This document shows positions 49,291-58,912 of a stretch of DNA of 64,000 bases, piece by piece. The number at the start of each line of letters is the position of its first letter. Position 1 is the first letter of the stretch. The stretch spans positions 29,959,370-30,023,369 of the forward strand of contig NC_049904.1 in NCBI RefSeq assembly GCF_001411555.2. Reading direction: 5' to 3'. The DNA is from Juglans regia. Taxonomy: Eukaryota; Streptophyta; Magnoliopsida; Fagales; Juglandaceae. A program made the translations under genes and the position numbers. The notes under the pieces were generated by a model that worked only from the letters and a program-made list of their open reading frames with translations, did not search any database and was not told the DNA's origin.

Positions 49291-52200
49291 ATATATATAT
49301 ATATATATATATATCCTAAACATGTCAAATAATCAAAATTGACTTTTGTGACTTTATTTATGTAGCATGAAAGAAAAACAGAAAAGAGAGAGGTGCCTTA
49401 AGAGCAATATTTCGCAGACTATATATATGCATGGTTCAATAGTTTATTCAAGAGCTAGCTTGATCTAATTTATGTTAGAATTAATTTCGTTGAATGTGGG
49501 ACGTACACGTAACGAGACACAAAAGACATGTGTCCGATATATCTATAGAGTCCATTAATAATTTTAATATAAAGTAAACCGACGGAAACCAGCTTGGCGC
49601 TGAAATGAGTAGAGGGCGCCTTTAGCTAGGTTAAAAAAACTTAATACTTTTGTATGATCAAACGCATGCTATAACTTGTAATTTTCTAGTCTAATAAGTT
49701 ATATATATAAAATGATGATCATGATATATATATATAAAGATCATTAAAACCCATATTTCTGGTCTTTAAAAATACCTCATGATCAGAGCAAGAGCTTTTC
49801 TTACTCTTAAGATCAGCCCAGGCCGATTCTGTCAAGATTGGGTGCTATATGTGGGGTCGTAGTCAAGGCTTTTTCCTACAAACTTTGAGACATATATGTG
49901 TGTGTGTGTGTGTGTATTGCCCTGACCAATATAATAACACGTTGATAAAGATTAAAAGCTCAGTAGAGGCAACGGTACTGAGCTTCTATTCCCATTCAGA
50001 GTGACCTTGATCTATTCCCAACCAAAAAAATCATGATTGTGCGAGTACGCTTCAGCTCTTCTGACTAGCTAGCTTTCTCTTACGCCACTGAATCTCACTT
50101 TTCTCGGACCTTTTTCATGTGAACAAGAAAGTTTGCAATGCATGGTTGGTTGTTGCTTTCCTTTGTGGATGTTACTTTCTCTTAATATTATTATTATTAT
50201 TTATCGAGAGAGTGTTGGCCTTTATTAATTTGAATCCCAATATAAAATATAGTACCTTCGGAGTTCTTAATTTTATTATTATATATTAATTAAGAAAAAT
50301 ATTGTCAAAAGAGCCAAAAAGGCCAATGGACAGGCGTGATTGATGATGGATGGATATATGGCTACATGTGCATGCAGTACTGGATTGTTGTTGATCGGGG
50401 TCGTTTGTTGTGGCGAACTTATCCTCTCGAATCAGGAGAAGAATCATGTGAGGTGGAATCTGCATGGGGCAATGAGCACTAATCTCATGGCTAAAACACG
50501 AGCTATATACATTAATTATTAATATATGCCTGTTTTTCCTAAGCTTTTGGCATATACCTATAGATTATTTTCAAGAGCTATCATGTTGGATTATTTTTAT
50601 AAGTCGGATTTTATCCCCCATTTCTCATGCGGGGTAATTGGAAGACCTTTTTCCTCGATAGCATCACAAAATTTTTTATGAAAAATGCGTCTTGTATTTA
50701 AGAAAAACTTATAAAAAAACTTACTTTTTTACATATCAGTTTAAAATTATAAAATTTGAAATTTAAAATTTAAATTTAAAAATAAAACTGATAAAATAAA
50801 TCTTGTAAGTAAAAATTGAAAGTATAATAACAGTATTACTCAATTTTTAGAAGATATGCGAGCTGGGAAGAGATCAGAAAGACAACAACAATGTTCTGAA
50901 AACATCACGCATATACTGCGCGCCCATCATATATGCAAGCAGCGGCGTGATCAATGTGAAATCATTGACATTTTCCCTACCTGTCTTTTGATTGAGGGAA
51001 ACTTGGCCAACAAATCAATTGGAACCAGAAAACAATGGGAACCAATCGATCAATATAAATCTAAGGTTCAGGTTCTCAATTATTAGTGAAAAAGGGTCGT
51101 AAAAAGATCTCACTCGTATCCAGTCAATCTCCATGCTTGTCTGTACAGATGAGCTCTGAATGAGCTGTATGCAAAAGCTTGGCTTGATCTCCTTATTGTA
51201 ATTGAGGCCATTCATCATCATCACCCCCTCTCTCTCTCTCTCTCTCTCTCATGATTGGTAATTGAATTGAAAGAGCTTTTGTGCTGTAAGAAATGTAATT
51301 TGTAGATGTGGGTATCTATTAATATTTCCTAATTGGTGAAAATAAACAGAAACCATTTTGATGGCTTTGGATTAATCTATCTGCCTATATTTTAGCTATT
51401 CTCGAAAACATAATTGTGAAGTAACTACTACGGTTTGCAGTCCTAATTACTCTCCAAATTCAGTGTCAAATCAACCTAAGAAAACAAAACAGCATCAATC
51501 AACAACACGACAGAACATGATTATTATTATAGGTGACTTTGGATCAAAGGAAAAATCTACTTTTTTGCCTCCCAATTTGACCGCATCTTACAATTATTTA
51601 TTTATTTATTTAATGATTAAAAAAATAATTTTAAATATATTTATGTATTTTTTTATTTTTTAAAAACACTTAAATATATTAAAAAAATATAAATTAAAAA
51701 ATTAAAAAAATTAAAACAACTATCAATCAAAATGAGTAGACTACTTTGGACGGCAGAATAACTCGACTATTGGATCAAAATAACATCACTAGCACAACAG
51801 CACCAACATTGACAAGTCAGATCTCTCTAACAACATTAATGACATATATAAAAAAAAAAATTAATTATTAAATATATATAAATCTACTAATAATATTTTT
51901 TTAATTATTAAAAAAAATTAAAATACACGAGTGAACATATTTGATAGACACATTTGGGACTATCGTTTTTCTATATAAAACTTGGCAAATATGTGGCAAT
52001 CAAAAGAACACATGTGTGTGGCATTTGGTGGTTGCAAATGACAGACTCTGAGAGTACTCTTTCTCAACCTAAGCTTTGGCTCTAAGCAAATATACTTAGT
52101 ACTGTGTAAATAAGTTTTTTTATGTGATTCTAAAGAGACTGTACGTAATTTATACGTTCTTAAAGCTGTACAAATTACTTTTCCAAAAAAGAAAAAGGGA

Positions 52201-52905
52201 GAAGGTCACAAAATCCCACTTAAATATATGCTTTAACCTTATAAGACTCAGGATTTAATAAGTTGATAACCCCAAAACGTCACCGGATTAATAAAATTGA
52301 CGGATTAAATGTGTGTTAGGGTTCAGCTGGAGACTTTTGGATGGGTTTTACAAACAGCTCAAAGGCCCAACTTGATAAGCCCTTTGAAACGTATTTAGGC
52401 GTAGGGCCTCGTTTTGCAATTGTTTCGTGAGTCATTGGGTCAGTATTTCTCGAAGATAGAACGACTCATTAAAATGATTATTTTATCGAAATGAGAAAAA
52501 ACAAATAAGGATATTCTGAAATCGCCACCCCCATCAAATAATTTAAAAAAAATATTATTTCTTCTTTCTCATCCAACAAAAATAGTATTTATTTTATTTA
52601 AAAGTCGGTACCATCCACATCATTAATGTGGCATGATTGATTTGCAATGGTCAAATTTGTATTTAACAAACTAAAGCATGATATATCAACAGAATTTGAA
52701 CGTAAGAAGTGTGTTTTCTTCTCAAAGTAATATTCTTCTTACAAACATTTTTTTTCATAAGTTCATATAAAATGATATTATTGCACAAGAAAATAAAGCA
52801 ATGCTGCAAAAATGATGCAATAACATAACACCTTCATATTTTTTTTAGTAACCTATATTTTTGTATTTTTGAACTATCATTTTTTTAAAATTTGAACCCT
52901 AAAGT
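49291..52905. other. Gene-free intergenic DNA with microsatellites
   Basis: TA repeats at 49291-49313, TG at about 49898-49914 and CT at about 51224-51250 are visible. A decayed inverted-repeat MITE may lie at 50680-50841. No gene is supported. Confidence 0.4.
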
Positions 52906-53165
52906 TAATCCCAAGGGGTTGGTCCAAGTGGTGAAGGCTTTGATCTTGGGGTACTACTCCTTTCAAAGTCTAAGATTTAACACCTCATGGGTGCAAACTA
53001 TTCTTTGAAACCACATTCCCTAGTGAAAAGTCAAGAATTTAACCAGTTTTGTGTAGAGAAACTTTCGAAGGTGCGGCATATGGGACTAGAATTTACTCTG
53101 CAGAGATGGATCCGAAAGACCCTGCATTGGAGAGGTTTCCCGACAAACAAAAAACAAAAAAAAAT
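52906..53165 (+). mobile_element. tRNA-derived SINE-like element
   Basis: GGTTGGTCCAAGTGGTGAAG near the start resembles a Pol III A box. About 50 bases later AGATTTAACACCTC stands where a B box (GGTTCGAATCC type) would be, now decayed. The element ends in an A-rich tail at about 53146-53164. CCTAAAGT occurs at 52898-52905 and 53166-53173, a likely target duplication. No protein is encoded. Confidence 0.7.
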
Positions 53166-53173
53166 CCTAAAGT

Positions 53174-54350
53174 GATAAGATTGACAGCAGACATTCTAAG
53201 CTATCAAATTTGGATAACTTATAAATTTGATTAAACTGTAACTGTTTAAAGAGACTAAAAAAGGACACGTGGTATAATCTCAACAGTAAAATTTTAGTCG
53301 GGAAGTAAATTGTCAATTTTCCAAGTTTAGGACACATTGTAAAATTGGTGATAATTCAAGGCTATAAAAGTGTGTGTGTGTACATGATCTCATTTCCTTA
53401 ATTTTATTTGATTTTAGGTAACGTTCATATCTGTTCATAAAATTGTGACGTACAAGAGATGTCAATGACCGATGATACTATTCCATAAAAATATACCGAC
53501 TCTATGTTTGTTATTAAGGTAGTGGACAATGTCAGAGGCAAGATCTTCCCTATACGATTCATGAAAACAATCGCGTAGACACCATACAGCCAAACTGCTT
53601 TAATTTGGCAACTAAAGAAAGTGAAAAAGAAAATGCAGCCTCCCAACTCCCAATGTATAGACTATTATCTGGATAATTAGGAATTTTGGTCAATCATGAC
53701 TTGTTCATATCCATTTGTGTTTTTTTTTTTTCCTTGAAAAATAATTAGCTCCATCTTTTAAAAATTCTGTCTACTGTAGTCAATGGAGAACATGTGATTA
53801 TGATTATCCATGATGGCCTCAGCTCAGCTACTACCATGGGATGGCAAGGTTGACCAAAAATTCCTAGTCGAAACACAGCTGGGGTGGTTGACAAAAATCT
53901 CTAAAAACTACTTACAAAGCAAAGTTCTCGGTTTTATTCATTGCGTGAAAGCAAAACAAATGACCTGAAACAAGCAACAAAACTCTCTGGATAACTGGAA
54001 CCGACCCTTGGGAAGCTTACAAGTTTCATAATGGTAACTAAAACTTTGTAGACATTAGACGGCCTCTATAACTCTTGTAACTACTAACTCTGCATTTCAC
54101 ATGAAAGAAAACTTTACCTCCCAGAAATCTGGAGAGAGCTTTCTTCATCCTCATCTCAGTTTGCTGTCTTGGTTTCTCTTTCTTGCAAGGCATGCCAAAC
54201 CAACCTTCCCAAGCCTTTGCCTCCCCCTCAGCTTCCCTTTCTTCCAACTCTTATAAAGCTGTGCCTCACAAGAGGCATGCTGAATGAATGCTGATACAAA
54301 TTCATATGAGATCAAAACAAAGGGAAAAGAGAAGTGAAAGATTCTGTGAT
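53174..54350. other. Upstream region of the DMP gene
   Basis: TATAAAG at 54252-54258 on plus is a good TATA box candidate. It would put the transcript start near 54283, giving a leader of about 70 bases before the ATG at 54351. The part from about 54040 is homologous to 56170-56300 (see the DMP fragment). Confidence 0.5.
54252..54258 (+). promoter_or_regulatory. Putative TATA box of the DMP gene
   Basis: TATAAAG lies 99 bases before the chosen start codon. A transcript starting about 30 bases downstream would begin just before the in-frame ATG at 54288, which makes that ATG an unlikely start and favours 54351. Confidence 0.45.
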
Positions 54351-54977
54351 ATGGAGATTAAGGTACAATCTGATTCCAAGAATCACGATGAATCAAAACT
54401 TCCGCTCTTGCGAGATGGATCTGAAAAAGAGGAGAAAACACCGATACAGAAAGCCATTAGCCAGACATTTCAGAGCACAGCTCATTTGGCCAATCTTTTA
54501 CCGACTGGATCAGTCCTGGCTTTCCAACTTCTATCACCAATTTTCACAAATGAAGGCAATTGTGACTCAGTAGGCCGGTTCATGACTGCTGCACTTGTGA
54601 TTCTCTGTGGGGTCTCATGTTTCCTACTGTGCTTCACAGACAGCTTCAAGGACAAAAAGGGAAATGTTTGTTATGGGTTTGCCACTTTCCAGGGCCTGTG
54701 GGTCATTGATGGAACGGCCAAGCTTTCACCTGAACTTGCTGCAAGGTACCAGCTGCGCTTCATAGATTTCATGCATGCCTTCATGTCAATACTGGTATTC
54801 ATAGCTGTAGCTCTCTTTGATAAGAATGTGGTGAGATGCTTCTTCCCAATGCCATCATATACGACCCAGGAGATTCTTACAAGACTGCCGGTAGGAATCG
54901 GTGTCATTTGCAGTATGATGTTTGTTGTGTTTCCTACCGAGCGCCATGGAATTGGCTTCCCCCTCTCTGTAAATTAA
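54351..54977 (+). CDS. DMP: DUF679 membrane protein (DMP family, DMP4/5/6-like)
   Basis: A single exon encodes 208 residues from the ATG at 54351 (MEIKVQSDSKN). In-frame ATGs at 54288 and 54306 would add up to 21 residues, but the MEIKV start resembles DMP4-type proteins and the TATA box position supports it. After an acidic N-terminus with a dileucine-like KLPLL, the DUF679 core follows: AHLANLLPTGSVLAFQLLSP, NEGNCDSVGR, CFLLCFTDSFKD, YGFATFQGLWVIDG, RFIDFMHAFMS and a C-terminal FPTERHGIGFPLS. Four membrane spans are likely, at about residues 45-65, 76-98, 138-158 and 180-197. DMPs sit in ER, tonoplast or plasma membrane; DMP8/9 act in gamete fusion, while this clade is poorly characterised (family knowledge). 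No defects are seen. Confidence 0.92.
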   Translation: MEIKVQSDSKNHDESKLPLLRDGSEKEEKTPIQKAISQTFQSTAHLANLLPTGSVLAFQLLSPIFTNEGNCDSVGRFMTAALVILCGVSCFLLCFTDSFKDKKGNVCYGFATFQGLWVIDGTAKLSPELAARYQLRFIDFMHAFMSILVFIAVALFDKNVVRCFFPMPSYTTQEILTRLPVGIGVICSMMFVVFPTERHGIGFPLSVN

Positions 54978-56169
54978 CAAAAGTTCACCAATTATGGGCC
55001 TTCTATCTCCATGAACATTGCTCAAGGGATAGAATACTAATTGTAAATCGCAACACAAGCACTGTTGTATTAGAACTTTTGGGGATTAATACAAATTCCA
55101 TGCCTTTGAAGTACATTCCTAATGTTTCCCTGCAATTAAACCATCATTAAGGAAATGTCCTGTTCATGCTTGTCAATGCTAATATTGACAGTGTAAGGTG
55201 ATCGAAACTCCCCATAAAAATCAAACATGCATTTGAGCATACTGAAACTAAAAGGATTGCGATAGGATTTTAGAATAGAATTATCATTCCAATGCAAATA
55301 ATGGGATGTCAATGTGTGCAGTGCAAGTTTGAACATAAATAATTTTTTAGTCAGATAATTGCAATTAATAAAAATCTTGAGGTAAAACAACAACTCTATA
55401 CTGAAGGATATACCAAATTTTAGTTCAAATAATAAGACGACGGAATCTCAGTAGTGTAAATCAAAATTCACATGCACACGCATATGCATATGCAAGAACT
55501 CATGAAAGCCAGTGGAAGTATTTTTCTTGAATTTGCTATTACATCTTATGGTTGGGAAAATTGTGTGCTCACAATTGCTCCAATAAGGACCTTCACAGTT
55601 CATATAGCAATTTTCAAAAGAAAGGAAAAAACAAGTATTTACAAAATGATGATTTGGCTGTGTCAATACTCGATACAAAGCCATAAGCACAGAATAGGAC
55701 ACTGAAAATTATTTCACCGCATTCATCCATGGAACTCTATACAATCAACGTAAAGGCCGTTTCCATACTCAAACATACCAAAGTGATAATCATGATTATC
55801 AAAGACAAAATATAGCAGTTAAAAGAGTAGGTACGAAGGCAAGATTAGCAACATGCCAGATACATTACACTAAAGATTGGTTTTCAGAAAAATGGAGCAA
55901 GAAGCTAGCTCTCAGCTCAGTGTGGAAAAGGCAGATTTGATTTTCAGAATTCAATATACACAAATATATATGGATATCATTCCCATTGATGTCATCACTA
56001 TTTACTAAACAAGGATGGGAATATCCTAACTACCTTTTTAAGACCTCATGGGGAACCAACACTAACTAATAGCCTCCCTTACAGCTCTATGGGCTATAGT
56101 GCTCCCTTGAGGCACGTGCCCTGAATTCTTTGAGGCACAGCTAACCTGTCCCACCATCCTCCCCTCTCA
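54978..56169. other. Intergenic stretch between DMP and its fragment
   Basis: It begins with the DMP 3' UTR. Short open frames on both strands lack domains. No gene is supported. Confidence 0.45.
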
Positions 56170-56400
56170 GTCATTATGAAATTTTTATAGACACTAAGTT
56201 GCCTCTGTATACTTTCCAACTACTTTCAGCATTGAACATGAAACAAAATTCTCCTTCCAGAAACCTGAAAAGGCTTGCTTATTTCCATACGCTGAGTTTT
56301 TGGGAGATTTAGGTACATTCCCAGCATCACGATGAATCGAAACATATGCCCTTGAGAACCATGACTGAAACAGAAGAGAAAAAACTGATAATACACAATT
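56170..56400 (+). pseudogene. Decayed partial duplicate of the DMP gene 5' part
   Basis: GCATCACGATGAATCGAAAC near 56323 and CAGAAGAGAAAAAACTGATA near 56370 match AATCACGATGAATCAAAACT and AGAGGAGAAAACACCGATAC in the DMP coding start (about 54380-54450). Upstream, AACATGAAACAAAATTCTCC with TTCCAGAAACCTG matches CACATGAAAGAAAACTTTAC with CCCAGAAATCTGG at about 54097-54133. About 150-200 bases present in the original leader are missing. The transmembrane part is not found. It sits between DMP and the PPR gene in the same orientation as DMP. Confidence 0.7.
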
Positions 56401-56735
56401 CTAAGTCCTTGATCAACTAATTTTCCCAAACCTTAAGCCCACCAAAGAAGGAATGAAGAGATTCTCTAAATTTGTCCTGCTTCATGTAACTTCTTGTATA
56501 CAGATCCTACAATGCATTTGGCATTTAAACTTCAGAAGTTTATTCATCGACCGAATGAATGATACAATTTAACTTAGTCAGAAAATTCAAAGTTCAGAAG
56601 GAGACACAATATCCTGAGCCAGTAAATTTACGCTTTAATTATAAAAAAAAAAAAAAAAAAAAAACAAAAAATTATGTGATTAGGAAGAAAAGAGTCCATA
56701 GACCAAGAGCACTTACTAACTCATAAAACTCAAGC
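56401..56735. other. 3' region of the PPR gene
   Basis: It holds an A run at about 56642-56663 and presumably the PPR 3' UTR (minus strand). Nothing else is seen. Confidence 0.4.
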
Positions 56736-58181
56736 TCAGAATTGTAATTCTGGCTCAACAATTTCACTCATTAGCTTGTCTTGCAAAAACTCAGCATCTT
56801 CCCGCACCTTCCTTCGATCCCAAAATCCACCAAAAACTGCACTCCACGTTCCCTCAGTTGGAAGACACCCATCAATCACCATTTCATCGATGATGCGAGC
56901 AGCCTTATGTAAGTCTCCTCTCTTAGAAAAACACTTAATCAGAAAATCAAATGTTGCAGTATCAATTGAGATACCCCTAGTCCGCATACTAAGGTACAAC
57001 TGAAAAGCTCGATTTGGATCACCATTAGTACAAAGGCCTTGGACCACCATGTTATAAATCTTAACATGAAGGCTCCAAGTTAATCGGTTCGGTGAGATTC
57101 CCCCAAGGACCATTTCATCAAGGAAGTTTGCAGCTTCCTGGAACTTGCAGATGTCACAGAAGCCACTAATGATCTTACCATACAACCCTGCATCTGGTTT
57201 CAATCCGTGAAGTTTCATCCTGTCAAGAATCTCCAAAGCTTCTCGAAGCTTTCCATCTTTACAGAGTCCATGAATTAAAGTACTATAAGTTATCATATTG
57301 GGCCTATGCCTTTTGCTAATCATCATCTCCAGGAGCTCCATGGCTTGTGAAGAACGCCCACCCTTGCAAAGACCATCCATTAAAGCACTGTACGTAAACA
57401 CATTTGGCTCAATTTCTCTGATCTTCATCTCTTCGAGTAATCCAACAGCTTCATCCAAACTTCCAGACTGGCACAAACCATGAATCAAAGAAGTATAGGT
57501 CACAACACTGGGCAAACAACCCTTTGTCTCCATCTCTTTTAATAACTCCTTTGCTTCTCCAATCTTTCCCACTCGACACAACCCATTAATCAGGGTACCA
57601 TATGTATATGAATCTGGAGTACAACCACGATTGGGCATCTCTCGAAATATCCGAAAAGCAGCTTCCATTGTCCCGCTGTTCTTGCAAAGGGCTTTAATCA
57701 AAACATTAAGGGAAGCAACACAAGGAGGTATACCCATGCCTCTCATATGCCTATAAAATTTTATAGCCATCTTTAACTGGTTTTCTTCAACAAGAATTGC
57801 AAAAACTGTAATGTAAGATCTCTCACTGGGTTTGCACTGAAATTCCTCCATCTTGTTAAAGACCCTAATGGCATCCAGGGGCCTGTGAACCCGACCGAAG
57901 GCTCTGCACAGGGAGAGGAATATATCTTCGGTAATACTACACTTTTCCTCCTTCATTCTATTAAGGAGCTCCTCTGCTGGTCTGAACTGGTTTGCGGAAA
58001 CAAATTTGGAGATCATTGCACCAAAGGTATTATGATCATGCCGAAACCCATTAACGTACTCAGCTGTCCCCGAATCAAATATTAGAGCAGCTTTCTGTAC
58101 GTCCTTTTCTGCCCGTATCAACTGCTCAACTAGGGAAGGTGTGATTTGTTTCGGCCATTTAAACATACTTTTACTACCCAT
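56736..58181 (-). CDS. P-class pentatricopeptide repeat protein (At5g46100-like)
   Basis: One uninterrupted exon encodes 481 residues. From about residue 50 a series of roughly ten 35-residue PPR units is visible, with typical cores such as DSYTYGTLINGLCRVGKIGE, SVVTYTSLIHGLCQSGSLDE, NVFTYSALMDGLCKGGRSSQ and NMITYSTLIHGLCKDGKLRE. There is no E, DYW or SMR tail, so it belongs to the P class, which binds organellar RNA for stability, splicing or translation (family knowledge). The start MGSKSMFKWPKQITPS matches my memory of At5g46100, which has about 472 residues. A clear targeting peptide is not obvious at the N-terminus. No defect is seen. Confidence 0.95.
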   Translation of the reverse strand: MGSKSMFKWPKQITPSLVEQLIRAEKDVQKAALIFDSGTAEYVNGFRHDHNTFGAMISKFVSANQFRPAEELLNRMKEEKCSITEDIFLSLCRAFGRVHRPLDAIRVFNKMEEFQCKPSERSYITVFAILVEENQLKMAIKFYRHMRGMGIPPCVASLNVLIKALCKNSGTMEAAFRIFREMPNRGCTPDSYTYGTLINGLCRVGKIGEAKELLKEMETKGCLPSVVTYTSLIHGLCQSGSLDEAVGLLEEMKIREIEPNVFTYSALMDGLCKGGRSSQAMELLEMMISKRHRPNMITYSTLIHGLCKDGKLREALEILDRMKLHGLKPDAGLYGKIISGFCDICKFQEAANFLDEMVLGGISPNRLTWSLHVKIYNMVVQGLCTNGDPNRAFQLYLSMRTRGISIDTATFDFLIKCFSKRGDLHKAARIIDEMVIDGCLPTEGTWSAVFGGFWDRRKVREDAEFLQDKLMSEIVEPELQF

Positions 58182-58878
58182 TACTGGGGATTCTCGCTTG
58201 TTAATATCACCAAACTACAAAATGACGCGAGCTTTAATATTTCCACACTCAGAATGGAGTAATCTTCCCAATCTTCACGAAATTATCGCCAAAACCAGCC
58301 AAACAGTCTGTATACGAACTAATCAAACTGTCAGCAATAGTTTTTTGCAGTGCTAAGATCCAGATTAGAAAAACAAATGTGTTCGTGTGTGTCCGCGTGA
58401 TCTGTTGCCCATTCCATCAAGCAGATGGCGGCCGCAGTGAAAAGGCAGCCTGATACGAAATAAAGGCAATGCGAGACTCGATTTCAAGAGGAAAACTTGA
58501 TAACAAAGAGAAGTAGTTGTGCATATATCGGATCAGTGTGACATAGGTTAAGACGAAATTACATGAAATTACCACTTCCCTCCAAGAGCTTGAGATTAAC
58601 CTGCAGAGCGGAAGCATCATACTCGAGTAGTGGTGCCCACTGCCCAAACTCAAAAGAAAGGACTTCAAACTTTAAAGGGGCATTTCTTTGGGCTTGCATT
58701 GGCTACTATGGGCTGTCTTGTGGAGTTTGAGCTTTAAAGACTTGAGAGTGGTTTCTGGACCTGGGTTATTGCGCTGCTAATAATTGACTAAATCGACATT
58801 ACTCATTGTTTTATGCCAAGCCCACTGTGTCGTGGCCAGATGCATCTCAAACTGAAATCAAACAAAGCATCTCTAGTA

Positions 58879-58910
<32 letters not shown>
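58182..58910. other. PPR promoter side and intergenic DNA
   Basis: It ends in a TA microsatellite at about 58880-58911. No gene is supported; the GGCGGCCGC near 58429 has no open frame of note. Confidence 0.4.

Positions 58911-58912
<2 letters not shown>

Noticed and set aside
54836..55150. 104-codon frame overlapping the end of DMP
   Set aside because: It runs out of frame through the DMP end and 3' UTR and has no recognisable domain.
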